Below the pieces are notes generated by a model. The model saw only the letters and a list, made by a program, of their open reading frames with translations. It searched no databases and was not told the DNA's origin. From Candidatus Kryptonium sp. (GTDB taxonomy: Bacteria; Bacteroidota; Ignavibacteria; Kryptoniales; Kryptoniaceae), in contig JANXBN010000004.1 of NCBI GenBank assembly GCA_025060635.1, forward strand, positions 1-64,000: a stretch of 64,000 nt of DNA, written 5' to 3'. Made by a program: the position numbers and the translations under genes. The stretch's first letter is position 1. Each line of letters begins with the position of its first letter. This document shows positions 8,162-17,128 of the stretch, piece after piece.

Positions 8162-9618
8162 TAGAGCGAATAATAAAAACATATACCGAAAAATTCTCGC
8201 AATTTTCAAATTCGGAATTTGCTGTTGTTGACAGAAATGGAAAATTGATAGCAAAGACGAAAAATTATGAGCATTCTGAAAAAAGCATTTGCGTTGAGCT
8301 TAATTCAAACTATGGAACAATGTATCTTTACATAAAACCAAGTCCTGGGGTTGAAAATCAGATTGGACTTTTAAAATTTTTATATACTGAGCTTTTAAAC
8401 TACGAGAGTTATATAGAGAATCTTGTTGAGGAGCTTGCGCAAAGGCAAGAGGAACTTGGTATTGTATATGATATAATAGCGAAGGCAAGTTTAGTTTTTG
8501 ATGAAGCTGAGATCGCAAAAATAATCATGAATAGGATAAATTCATTGATCTCTCCGAGGACCTGTATTATTGGGATTTTTGAAGAAGATGTTTTAAATCA
8601 AAAGTATGTTAGCGGTGAAATTTCTAATGAGATAAAACATGAATCTGCCAGGATGATTGAAAGGGCGATTAAAAGTAGAAATTTTGTGATTTCAACGGTT
8701 CAGACCGAGGGAGCGATGCGTGGTTTGCTTTCCGTGCCGATATTTTCTGGAGATAATGCAATTGGCGGTATATTTGTGTGTGATAAAGGTAGAAATTTTG
8801 ATACGACCGAGGCGAAACTTCTTCTCACGCTTGGAAATTATGCTGGTATAATTTTTTACAGAAATAGGCTCATTGAAGAAATAAAGCGAGCTGAAGCTTT
8901 AAAACAGGAAATTGAAATTGCAAAGAGAATACAGGAAAACTTGCTTCCAAAGCAAATTCCACATTTTGAAGGTCTTGAGGTTTCTACATTCATAAAGCCG
9001 AGCTCAAGCGTTGGTGGCGATTATTATGACTTTATTTTTAACAAAGATAGAAAAGCGTTTTTAATTGCGGATGTCTCAGGGCATGGAATTGGAGCTGCGC
9101 TTCTTCTCGCTAGTTTGAGAAGTGTGGTAAAGCTAATGTATGAGATAACACCTGATATATCTGAACTTTTGAAAGCAATAAACCGGGTAATTTATAGGGA
9201 TACTTTTGAAATCGGTATGTATTCAACTCTTTTTATTTGTGAGTACAACGAAGATGCTTTCATATATGCAAATGCTGGACATATACCGCCGATCTTTTTC
9301 AAGCAGAGCACTGGCGAAATTTTTGAACTAAAAATACATGGCTCGCCTGTTGGGCTATTTGAGGATGAAGATTACAAATTTGATGAGATAAATCTTTCAA
9401 AAGGAGATATTCTTATTGTTTTTACCGATGGTGTGACGGATATGCGCGATTCAAATGGTGAATTTTTCGGGCTCGACAGGTTGAAGATGATTATTTTTGA
9501 AAATCGTAGTAAAAGTGCCCTTGAAATATGTAACTCAATAATTGATGAGTTAATGAAATTTAAGGGTGATGCCGAACAAAGAGATGATATAACTTTGCTT
9601 GTTGCAAAGAAAATTTAA
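8158..9618 (+). CDS. RsbU-like PP2C phosphatase with GAF sensor domain
   Basis: This 486-residue soluble protein has an N-terminal region, a coiled-coil segment near 85-105 (YIENLVEELAQRQEELG), a GAF domain at about 105-235 and a SpoIIE/PP2C phosphatase domain at about 245-486. The phosphatase metal sites are intact: GGDYYDF (about 285-291), ADVSGHGIGAALL (about 303), FTDGVTD (about 421) and RDDITLLV (about 475). Such enzymes dephosphorylate the phosphoserine of a STAS antagonist and switch the RsbW-type kinase to it. Both partners are in this operon. The GTG start overlaps the previous stop. The GAF domain is probably the signal input, ligand unknown. Confidence 0.9.
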   Translation: MIERIIKTYTEKFSQFSNSEFAVVDRNGKLIAKTKNYEHSEKSICVELNSNYGTMYLYIKPSPGVENQIGLLKFLYTELLNYESYIENLVEELAQRQEELGIVYDIIAKASLVFDEAEIAKIIMNRINSLISPRTCIIGIFEEDVLNQKYVSGEISNEIKHESARMIERAIKSRNFVISTVQTEGAMRGLLSVPIFSGDNAIGGIFVCDKGRNFDTTEAKLLLTLGNYAGIIFYRNRLIEEIKRAEALKQEIEIAKRIQENLLPKQIPHFEGLEVSTFIKPSSSVGGDYYDFIFNKDRKAFLIADVSGHGIGAALLLASLRSVVKLMYEITPDISELLKAINRVIYRDTFEIGMYSTLFICEYNEDAFIYANAGHIPPIFFKQSTGEIFELKIHGSPVGLFEDEDYKFDEINLSKGDILIVFTDGVTDMRDSNGEFFGLDRLKMIIFENRSKSALEICNSIIDELMKFKGDAEQRDDITLLVAKKI

Positions 9619-9626
9619 AATTAAAT

Positions 9627-9998
9627 ATGGCGAAAAAAATTTTAATAGTTGATGATGATATAACAATTCAGCGTCTTATTGAGTTTGTTTTGAGAAAGTT
9701 TAATGTTGATGTTTTAATAGCCAGTGGCGGTGATGAGGCGATTGATATCGCAAGGAGTGAAAAACCAGATTTGATTTTTCTTGATGTCATGATGCCTGGG
9801 AAGAGTGGGATTGAGGTTTGTCGCGAAATAAGAAAAGATCCCGAACTAAAAAATTCTTACATTGTCATGCTTACCGCCAAAGGCGAGGAAGCTGAGATAA
9901 AAGATATGTTTGATTCTGGAGCTAATGAATATGTTCCAAAACCATTTAGTCCATCAGGTATAGCTGAAATAGTTAGAAAAGTAATTAACAAAGAGTGA
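9627..9998 (+). CDS. Stand-alone response regulator receiver
   Basis: This 123-residue protein is a single CheY-like receiver domain with no output domain. The acidic pocket VDDD (residues 8-11), phospho-acceptor Asp53 in IFLDVMMPG, Thr83 in MLTAKG and Lys105 in PKPFSP are all present, so phosphorylation should be normal. It sits between the PP2C phosphatase and the GAF/HD-GYP/STAS gene, and the next start overlaps its stop. It is a plausible phosphate partner of the Hpt protein at the head of the operon and may relay a two-component signal into the partner-switching module. The link is inferred from position. Confidence 0.9.
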   Translation: MAKKILIVDDDITIQRLIEFVLRKFNVDVLIASGGDEAIDIARSEKPDLIFLDVMMPGKSGIEVCREIRKDPELKNSYIVMLTAKGEEAEIKDMFDSGANEYVPKPFSPSGIAEIVRKVINKE

Positions 9999-12091
9999 TG
10001 ATCGAAAAAATAACTGGGAGAGTAAAAGGTCCGCAGCAGAAAATTTATCGCCTTGTTGTTGATACGAAAAATCTAATGGATGTATGGAGAGAATTTGGTG
10101 GATTTGAATTTTTTGAAAAGACATCTGAAGAAGGGTTTAAATTTATCTTTGATATTTTTGAGAGCGTGGTCAAGAGCCCAGCATATTATATTTATACCTT
10201 TTCCGAAGCAAGCAAGAGTTTAATCCTTGAAAACATGCGATTGAGGAAGGAAAGAATGGAACAGCTTGGTGAAGAGGTCATTGAATCCTTAGAAGAGCCG
10301 GAACTGAAAATGGTTTTCAGAGATGATTATAAAAACTTCGGTTTTGTGCTGATATGGGCTGGGAGATTTCTTAACATTCCACTTTGTCTTTCAGGAAAAT
10401 ACATAGGGAATCTGTTTAGTGGTCCACATGAACCAGAGCCAATAAGCAAGGAGGTTTCAATTTGGTTTAAAAACTTTTCGTCTGCATGTGCCGTTGCGCT
10501 TAAACAGATGAAATTCGGTGAAGAAACACGCTCAAGGATTCGCTTGCTTGAATCACAGGTTCAAGTAAGCAAGAGAATGCTCGGATCAACGCTTGAGATA
10601 AATAAATTCATTGAGCTTTTACTTGAGTTAGCTATAACTGCAACCGGAAGTGACGCTGGATTTATCGCTATGTGGGATGACAAAGTCAAAGAAATGAGGA
10701 TAAGAGCAAGCAAAAATCTCTCTACCGAGTTTATTAATTCGCTTGATCTTACGCCAGGTGCAGGTCTTTTTGAATGGATTGGAAGCGGAGAGGAGATGAT
10801 AGTTCGGGATTTTGAGTTTCTGTTGAAATTCAAAGTGAATTCAATTATTGGTGTTCCGCTCGTTGAAGATAATAAACTTCTGGGGATCTTTGCCCTCGTT
10901 AATTTCAAAAAAATGAAACAGTTTGAAGAATTTAGCATAAAAATTCTTTCAACTTTTGTTGAGCAGATAAAAGTTGTAATCCATAATGTTGATTTGTTTA
11001 ATCAATTTACAGAGCGTTATCTCAAAACGCTCATTGCCCTTGCAGAAGCTTATGATATGAGGAGTGAATATACAGCTGGTCATTCAAATAGAGTCGCAAA
11101 CCTTGCGGTAGAGATAGGTAAAAAACTTGGGCTTGATGCTGAAAAACTTCGTGATCTTAAAATTGCAGGTTTAATTCATGATGTCGGAATGTGTGGAGTT
11201 GTTGAAATAAGTGAAGGTTATCAAGCAGATTACAACCATCCGATAATCGGCGCAAGCATGGTTGAAGTTCTGCCGATTTCTTTGGACATAATTGAGGGGA
11301 TAAGGACGCATCAGGAGTGGTATGATGGGTGGGGATTTCCCCAAGGTTTAAAAGGTGAAGAGATCCCACTTTTTGGCAGAATTTTAGGATTATGTGAATT
11401 TTTTGTTGAGATGTCTTCAAATTCAAAACTTCGCAGAGCGATGTCTTATAATCAAATTGAAAACGAAATTAAACAAAGATCGGGATCGCAGTTTGATCCG
11501 AAAATAGTTTTTGCTTTTCTTGATGTTATGAAGGAAAAAAGAGATAAAGCAGGCACAGGATGGATTGAGGAGTGTTGGAGGTTTAAAGGTGAACCTAAAG
11601 ATGTATGTTCAAGATGCCCAGTTTATGAAAGCAATTTTAAACGATGCTGGCAATCACCTGAAATTATGTGTAGGTTCCATGGCGATTATTCGTGTGAAAA
11701 CTGCTTTATTTTTCTTGAATGGATTGAAAGAATCAAAACAAAAAAAATGGATAGAAAAATGGAATACACAGTCAGCGATAAAAACAATTATGTTATTGTT
11801 AAGCTCAAAGGTGAACTTGATGTCGCAAGCTCAATTTATGTAAGAGAAGTTTTCAAAAATTTGCTTGATAAAGGAAAGGTGAACATAATCATTGATTTTT
11901 CTGATGTCACTTTTATTGATAGCTCTGGGCTTGGAATAATTGTGGTTGCGTATCGGAGCGTTAAGGAAAAAGGAGGAACGATAAAGTTTGCTAATGTAAG
12001 TCAGCGAATAAAGAAGTTGTTTGAAATCACAAAAACAGAAAAACATTTTGAATTTTATAACACGGTTGAAGATGCGGAAAGGTCTTTTTAA
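9998..12091 (+). CDS. GAF / degenerate HD-GYP / Cys-cluster / STAS regulator
   Basis: This protein has about 697 residues. In order it shows an N-terminal region of about 190 residues (possibly GAF-like), a GAF domain (about 195-345), an HD-GYP domain (about 350-485), a Cys-rich segment (about 525-570, ECW...CSRCP...RCW...CRF...CENC, seven Cys) and a STAS domain (about 590-697). The STAS motif FIDSSGLG (around 640) keeps the serine that an RsbW-type kinase would phosphorylate. The HD pair (AGHSNRVA, LIHDVGM) is present. The HHE and GYP signatures read HQE and GFP, and the last acidic motif is altered (LCEFFVEM), so cyclic-di-GMP hydrolysis is doubtful. ATG 9998 is chosen; an in-frame GTG lies one codon upstream. 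It probably couples a sensed signal to exopolysaccharide control. Confidence 0.85.
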   Translation: MIEKITGRVKGPQQKIYRLVVDTKNLMDVWREFGGFEFFEKTSEEGFKFIFDIFESVVKSPAYYIYTFSEASKSLILENMRLRKERMEQLGEEVIESLEEPELKMVFRDDYKNFGFVLIWAGRFLNIPLCLSGKYIGNLFSGPHEPEPISKEVSIWFKNFSSACAVALKQMKFGEETRSRIRLLESQVQVSKRMLGSTLEINKFIELLLELAITATGSDAGFIAMWDDKVKEMRIRASKNLSTEFINSLDLTPGAGLFEWIGSGEEMIVRDFEFLLKFKVNSIIGVPLVEDNKLLGIFALVNFKKMKQFEEFSIKILSTFVEQIKVVIHNVDLFNQFTERYLKTLIALAEAYDMRSEYTAGHSNRVANLAVEIGKKLGLDAEKLRDLKIAGLIHDVGMCGVVEISEGYQADYNHPIIGASMVEVLPISLDIIEGIRTHQEWYDGWGFPQGLKGEEIPLFGRILGLCEFFVEMSSNSKLRRAMSYNQIENEIKQRSGSQFDPKIVFAFLDVMKEKRDKAGTGWIEECWRFKGEPKDVCSRCPVYESNFKRCWQSPEIMCRFHGDYSCENCFIFLEWIERIKTKKMDRKMEYTVSDKNNYVIVKLKGELDVASSIYVREVFKNLLDKGKVNIIIDFSDVTFIDSSGLGIIVVAYRSVKEKGGTIKFANVSQRIKKLFEITKTEKHFEFYNTVEDAERSF

Positions 12092-13892
12092 AGTGGCTTG
12101 CTTATTTCTTTTTTTTCTGTTTGCTTCATGTGGAAGTAAAAGGGAAAACTTTGTCTTTTCAATAGGTGAGCCTGAGAAAATTCTTCTTATTTATGATTCT
12201 TCTGACTCATATGCATATGATTGCACTGAAAATGCCAGATGGGCTTTTAGATATGCGAAGATAGCTTATGATGAATTTGATCTTTCAGATTATCCAAATA
12301 CTAAAATTGAAAACTTACAGAATTACTATGCCATAGTTTCTGCAACTGAATTTATAAACAAGCTTTCAAAGGAAGATTGCGATAAAATAAAAAATTTTGT
12401 TGCTTTGGGTGGAGGACTTGCTGTTATATATCGTGGGTATAATGATTATTTATCAGATCTCTTTAGGGTTGAGCCACGCGATAGAAAAAGCTTATTCTTG
12501 AAATCCGGTAATTCGGGGTTTATCTTTAATGTGAATTTGTTGCCAATGCTTGAAAATACCATTATTCCTGATTCTATCATTATGAATCTTTCAATGTTTG
12601 ACTTTGTTCATTATGGTTCAAAAAACATCATTGCCACAACTTCAGCGAAAATACCTGCGGTTTGGTTAGTAAGATATGGCCGAGGAAAGGTGATTTACTG
12701 GAATACCTCGCTTTTATCAAATAGATTGTTTCGTGGTTTTATAACTCAATCAATTGCTTCTGTTTCTGATAAATTTGTTCAACCATTTCCAAACTTTGCA
12801 ATCATCTTCATTGATAATTTTCCGGCCGCTGTGCCAAATTCAAGAAAGAAGATTATATGGGAAGAGTTTAAAATGACAATGGCAGAATATCATTTTTTCG
12901 TTTTTTATCCAGATATGTTGAAACTTCAAGATGAGTTCGGTTTAAAATATACAGCAGGTCTCGTTTTCAATTATGGGGCTGATACTAAACCTCCATTTCA
13001 TTTAACAGAGTGGAAAATTGGAAAAGTAGAGGTTTTAGGGAAAGAAATTGAAGTTTCAAAATCAATCGCGAGACAATTTAAATTGAAAAATGAACTTGGA
13101 TTCCTTGGATATAATCATTTTTCGCTTTTGATAGAGGAGTGGAAAAGTATTGAAAATATGAAAAAGGCGCTGGAATTTGCTCAAAATAAATGGATTGAGG
13201 AAGGGTTAGGAGAGCTACCTGTGACATATATCCCTCCGACGAATTGGATTGACTCAATCGGTGTCCAAGCAATTGCACAGAGTTTTCCGTCAATAAAAGT
13301 TATAGCAGGACTATATTCTGGGTATTTTGATGTTGGACAATCCAGGGAATTTGGACCTGAACCTTGGAATGAGAAACTTTACTGTATTCCAAGGGTATCG
13401 GCTGGATTTTTCATTGATGATTATGTAAAGGCGCTTATTTTAAGCGAGATCGGGATGCTTGGCGTCTGGACTCATTTCGTTCATCCTGATGATATCATTT
13501 ATACTCCTGATGAAGTTGAAAACCCAGAGCTTGTGAGAAATTGGTTTTATCTTCCGTGGCGTGGTAAGAATAACGAAGGGCTTTATTATAAGTTTAGAGA
13601 TTGGCTGAAAAGTTTCACTAAAAATTATCCATACATTAGATTTATGACAAGCAAAGAAGCGTACTATGAAATGCGAAGATTTGACGATTTGAAGATTGAA
13701 TATGAGTTTAATCCCAATGAAATAAAAATAAAGACAAATCAAAAAAACATTTTCATCAATGTCCAAATTAACAACTTTTACCAAAAGATTGAGGCAATAA
13801 ACGCAGAGATCATTCATTCAACCAAAACTGCATTTACAAATTTGATAATTTTGAAAACATTAAGCGAAACGGTATCTTTGAAAATGCAGTGA
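12072..13892 (+). CDS. DUF2194 lipoprotein, probable Pel polysaccharide deacetylase
   Basis: This 606-residue lipoprotein has a signal ending LFASC, with Cys20 in the lipobox. The rest resembles the DUF2194 family, which has a carbohydrate-esterase-4-like fold and is found in pel-type clusters. A THFVHPDD segment near residue 466 could supply metal-binding His residues, and GYNHFSL lies upstream. A flavodoxin/glutamine-amidotransferase-like region (about residues 30-230) precedes it. It would be anchored in an envelope membrane facing the periplasm and could deacetylate the polymer, the job of the C-terminal half of PelA. ATG 12072 is chosen because it gives the lipobox signal; it overlaps the preceding gene by 20 bp. 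The catalytic role is inferred. Confidence 0.8.
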   Translation: MRKGLFKVACLFLFFLFASCGSKRENFVFSIGEPEKILLIYDSSDSYAYDCTENARWAFRYAKIAYDEFDLSDYPNTKIENLQNYYAIVSATEFINKLSKEDCDKIKNFVALGGGLAVIYRGYNDYLSDLFRVEPRDRKSLFLKSGNSGFIFNVNLLPMLENTIIPDSIIMNLSMFDFVHYGSKNIIATTSAKIPAVWLVRYGRGKVIYWNTSLLSNRLFRGFITQSIASVSDKFVQPFPNFAIIFIDNFPAAVPNSRKKIIWEEFKMTMAEYHFFVFYPDMLKLQDEFGLKYTAGLVFNYGADTKPPFHLTEWKIGKVEVLGKEIEVSKSIARQFKLKNELGFLGYNHFSLLIEEWKSIENMKKALEFAQNKWIEEGLGELPVTYIPPTNWIDSIGVQAIAQSFPSIKVIAGLYSGYFDVGQSREFGPEPWNEKLYCIPRVSAGFFIDDYVKALILSEIGMLGVWTHFVHPDDIIYTPDEVENPELVRNWFYLPWRGKNNEGLYYKFRDWLKSFTKNYPYIRFMTSKEAYYEMRRFDDLKIEYEFNPNEIKIKTNQKNIFINVQINNFYQKIEAINAEIIHSTKTAFTNLIILKTLSETVSLKMQ

Positions 13893-13935
13893 TAAATCTT
13901 TAACAAAAAATAAATGAAACAAAAAGATTCTGAAA

Positions 13936-14829
13936 ATGAGGACCTTTTTTGAAGATTTGAAAAATCTACTTTTCCATCTTCGTTTCAAGGTTTCTTTTGC
14001 ATTGTTACCTGTTTTTCTTTGGGGCTATGCACTGGCGGAAATGGAAATAACTAAAAGTTTTATCATCGGAGCCATTATATTACATTTGCTAATTTATCCG
14101 GCAAGCAATGGTATTTACGCATATTTTGACGAAAGAAAAGGTGTGATCTACGGATTGAGAAATATTAGTCCTGCATCAATTCTTACCCTTGTCGTTTCAA
14201 TTATTTTACTTATCGTTGGGGTTTATTTTAGTTTAAAAGTCAATATCACATTTTTCTCAATCGTCGTTGCTTTTATAGCCCTTTTCCTACTCTTTTCGTT
14301 ACCATTAACCGGGATAAAAAAGCGACCGTTATATGCTGTTCTTTTTCTTGGTTTAACATACGGTTTACTTGGATTTTTAGCTGGGTGGGTTTCTGCTAAA
14401 GATTTAAGCGAGTTATTAGAACCATTTTATCTAATCGGAGCAATTTCTTCAGCTGGGTTTGTCGCTGGATTTTATACACTTTCACTTGTATACAGAATTT
14501 CGGAGGATTCAAACCCAACGGGTAGATTTTTTATAGAAAAACTTGGATCAGCTGGTGTTTTCAAGTATGTTAAAGTAATTCTTCCAATTTCAGCGATTGC
14601 TGGGACAGTCGTAGTAGCTGGAAAATTTACGCTGTATGAGTTAATCGGAGCTATAGTTTACTTCCTCATTCTTTTTCTAGTGATAGACAGATTTGAGAAG
14701 AATTTCTATCTTCAAAAGGAAGCACAGAATTATAAGACGATAATAGGAATTAACTTAACAAATTCAACTATTCTTTCAGTTTATCTTCTCTTTAGAATAC
14801 TTGCAACGCATTATTTTCTAATTGATTGA
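13936..14829 (+). CDS. UbiA-family prenyltransferase-like membrane protein
   Basis: This 297-residue protein has about eight transmembrane helices and the general plan of UbiA-type prenyltransferases. The first loop has PASNGIYAYFDERKG (about residues 55-69), a variant of the NDxxDxxxD prenyl-diphosphate site. The second loop has YRISEDSNPTGR (about 190-201), also divergent. Both acidic sites are less rich in Asp than in typical members, so the substrate may differ or activity may be reduced. It starts 43 bp after the exopolysaccharide operon and may be cotranscribed. Its 3' end overlaps the convergent hybrid kinase gene by 19 bp. Confidence 0.7.
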   Translation: MRTFFEDLKNLLFHLRFKVSFALLPVFLWGYALAEMEITKSFIIGAIILHLLIYPASNGIYAYFDERKGVIYGLRNISPASILTLVVSIILLIVGVYFSLKVNITFFSIVVAFIALFLLFSLPLTGIKKRPLYAVLFLGLTYGLLGFLAGWVSAKDLSELLEPFYLIGAISSAGFVAGFYTLSLVYRISEDSNPTGRFFIEKLGSAGVFKYVKVILPISAIAGTVVVAGKFTLYELIGAIVYFLILFLVIDRFEKNFYLQKEAQNYKTIIGINLTNSTILSVYLLFRILATHYFLID

Positions 14830-16901
14830 ATTGCGGTGTTGACGACGAGCAAGAGTTCGTCAAGGTCAAATGGTTTAGTGATAATGTAGTCAGCTCCTCG
14901 TTTTTTAGCTTCATCTTCCGGAACATCAATTCCCCATCCAGTTAGTATAATCACAGGGATTTTGCTATTTTTTTGCTTTGTTGCCTTTGAGATTTCCCAT
15001 CCGTTTACATCTGGAAGAGCAAGGTCAGTTATTACTAAATCAAAATTTTCCATACGAACATATTCCATAGCTTTTTTTCCGTTCTCAGCTGATAAAGTTT
15101 TATAGCCGAGGTTTGAGAAGACATCTTTTAGAAGGTAGAGCACGGATTCATCATCGTCAACTATAAGGACAGTTAATTTAAGAGAGTTCTCTTTTAGTTC
15201 GCTTTTTTGAATAATTTCGGATACTTTTTGCTTGCTTGCTGGAAGGACAATTGTAAATTTAGAGCCTTTCCCAAGCTCACTTTCAACAAAAATTTCTCCA
15301 TTGTGACTTCTTATAATTTCATATGCGATTGAGAGGCCAAGCCCTGTTCCGTGTTCACCTTTTGTCGTATAAAATGGCTCAAAAATTTTCGTTACAGTTT
15401 CAGCATCCATTCCGATACCGGTGTCAGAAATATATATCGCTACTTTTTCTTCATTTATATTGTAAATTCCAAGGGTTAACTTTCCGCCGGAAGGCATTGC
15501 TTCAATTGCGTTTATAATTATGTTAACGAGGGCTTCTCTCAATTCCGAACCGTTGGTAATCGCCATTAATCTATCTTCTTGAAAATCTTTAATAATTTCA
15601 TATTTTACTCCCTTTAGTTCCGCTTCATCTTTCCATTTGGATTTTGTTATTTCAAGGGCATCTTCAATTACATTTGCGACATCAAGAGGGACGAGCGTTA
15701 CATGAGTTCTCGGTTTTGAAAACTCACGAAGTCGCGATATGATTTTACCAGCATCTTGTCCTGCTTTTTCAATAAACTCAATATCTCTCAAAAGTTCTTT
15801 ATTTGTAACTTTAGTTTTGAGAAGTTGAGCTCTACCAAGAATCGCGCTTAAGAGATTGCTTAAATTATGAGCGATTCCCCCAGCAAGTTGTCCCAATGTT
15901 CTCATTTTTTCTGTTAAAATTAGCTGTTGGTGGACTTTCTTTAGCTCTTCATATGCTTGGCGCAATGATTTTTCTGACTCTTGAAGTTCTAAAAAATATC
16001 TCACTCTTTCAATTGCAACGGCAGATTGGTTTGCTATATGCTCAAGGAGTGGTATGTAGTTCTCAATTTCGCTTTGTTCCTTTATCTGAACGGTCATAAC
16101 CCCGAAAATTTTGCCTCTGGAAAGCATCGGAGCGCTGAGTAGATATCCTTCCTGTTCGGATTCCCCAATGAAAAGATTAAAAGGTGGTGGGATATCTTTG
16201 CCAGAGTATTTTAAATATGTCGTCTTTTTTTCATAAATCAGGGTCTCCCAAATTGGGTGAGATCGGACATTAAATCTATAATTCGGATAAGAGATCATTA
16301 CCTTTCGCCCGTGAATTGAATAAACATGAGCTAACCCTTTCAATTGTTCTGTCATTTCGTCATAGATATCAATAAAAAATCCTTCAACTGGGATCAATTG
16401 TATGATATGATCATATATTGCTTTGGCGATCTCATCAATTGTTAAGGCAGAAGAAAGTTCGGAACTAAAGCTATGAAGAATTTTAAATTCATTTAAACTC
16501 CTTTGAAGTTTTTCTTCGGTTAATTTTTTATCCGTTATATCGTGCATCACTCCTTGAATATACTTCACTTCCCCCTTCTCATCTTTTACAGCCGTCCAAT
16601 AAATGCTTACCCATCTTATAGTTCCATCTTTTTTAATTATTCTGAACTCTGAAACTCTTGGTGGTTCGCCTGTTTTGAAGGCCTGATAATTTGTTTTAAG
16701 AAGACGCCAATAATCAGATGGGTAAACGAGGTTTTTTGCTCTAACTTGACCATTTAGAAATTCTTCAACTGTGTAGCCAGTGATGTGATAGCAAGAGGGA
16801 GTTATGTAAATGAAGTTATAATCAGAATCAACCGCGAAAACAACATCACTCAAAGCTTCAAGAATTGATTGCCCGAAGGATGTTAACTTTTCATTGCTCA
16901 T
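14811..16901 (-). CDS. Hybrid sensor histidine kinase (PAS-GAF-HisKA-HATPase-REC)
   Basis: This 696-residue soluble kinase has a PAS domain (about 10-130, with a PAC tail ending YIQGVMHDITDKK), a GAF domain (about 150-310), a HisKA domain with GGIAHNLSNLLS (phospho-His near 344), a HATPase domain (INAIEAM N-box, DTGIGMD, GTGLGLSIAYEI) and a C-terminal receiver (about 578-696) with VDDDE, acceptor Asp in VITDLALPD and Lys in TKPFD. No membrane segment is seen, so it senses a cytoplasmic signal. The attached receiver implies a phosphorelay needing an Hpt protein, and one lies at 452-802. It is monocistronic and convergent with the UbiA-like gene. Confidence 0.92.
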   Translation of the reverse strand: MSNEKLTSFGQSILEALSDVVFAVDSDYNFIYITPSCYHITGYTVEEFLNGQVRAKNLVYPSDYWRLLKTNYQAFKTGEPPRVSEFRIIKKDGTIRWVSIYWTAVKDEKGEVKYIQGVMHDITDKKLTEEKLQRSLNEFKILHSFSSELSSALTIDEIAKAIYDHIIQLIPVEGFFIDIYDEMTEQLKGLAHVYSIHGRKVMISYPNYRFNVRSHPIWETLIYEKKTTYLKYSGKDIPPPFNLFIGESEQEGYLLSAPMLSRGKIFGVMTVQIKEQSEIENYIPLLEHIANQSAVAIERVRYFLELQESEKSLRQAYEELKKVHQQLILTEKMRTLGQLAGGIAHNLSNLLSAILGRAQLLKTKVTNKELLRDIEFIEKAGQDAGKIISRLREFSKPRTHVTLVPLDVANVIEDALEITKSKWKDEAELKGVKYEIIKDFQEDRLMAITNGSELREALVNIIINAIEAMPSGGKLTLGIYNINEEKVAIYISDTGIGMDAETVTKIFEPFYTTKGEHGTGLGLSIAYEIIRSHNGEIFVESELGKGSKFTIVLPASKQKVSEIIQKSELKENSLKLTVLIVDDDESVLYLLKDVFSNLGYKTLSAENGKKAMEYVRMENFDLVITDLALPDVNGWEISKATKQKNSKIPVIILTGWGIDVPEDEAKKRGADYIITKPFDLDELLLVVNTAIQSIRK

Positions 16902-17044
16902 AGTGTTGCGGGTTTTAATTTTACAGCTTCAATTTACAAAATTATCGCTGAGTTATCAAGTTTTGTTTGTAATAATGCATTTTTGCGCTCACTGGGATAT
17001 CTTTCAAATTTTCGGTTGTTAAAAGCTTAATGGAATCAATATAT

Positions 17045-17073
17045 TTGAAAAACTGCTTAATTTTTCGTATTTT
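17045..17073 (+). promoter_or_regulatory. Candidate sigma-70 promoter of hrcA operon
   Basis: TTGAAA (17045-17050) and TATTTT (17068-17073) are separated by exactly 17 bp and lie about 55 bp before the hrcA start. A ribosome-binding site GGAGGTGAG (17115-17123) follows. I find no CIRCE inverted repeat (TTAGCACTC-N9-GAGTGCTAA) in this region. Confidence 0.5.
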
Positions 17074-17128
17074 TTAATACAAAAATTGAACCTCAAAGTC
17101 AATTCTGGTTGCTTGGAGGTGAGATCAT

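Noticed and set aside
10561-10938. Antisense reading frame inside the GAF/HD-GYP/STAS gene
   Set aside because: It is fully inside a strongly supported gene on the other strand, has low-complexity Ser/Leu composition and no ribosome-binding site.
12021-12071. Earlier start for the DUF2194 lipoprotein
   Set aside because: The extra 17 residues are basic, lie inside the STAS gene and would place the lipobox signal internally.
16902-17128. CIRCE element at hrcA
   Set aside because: No TTAGCACTC-N9-GAGTGCTAA or near match was found.
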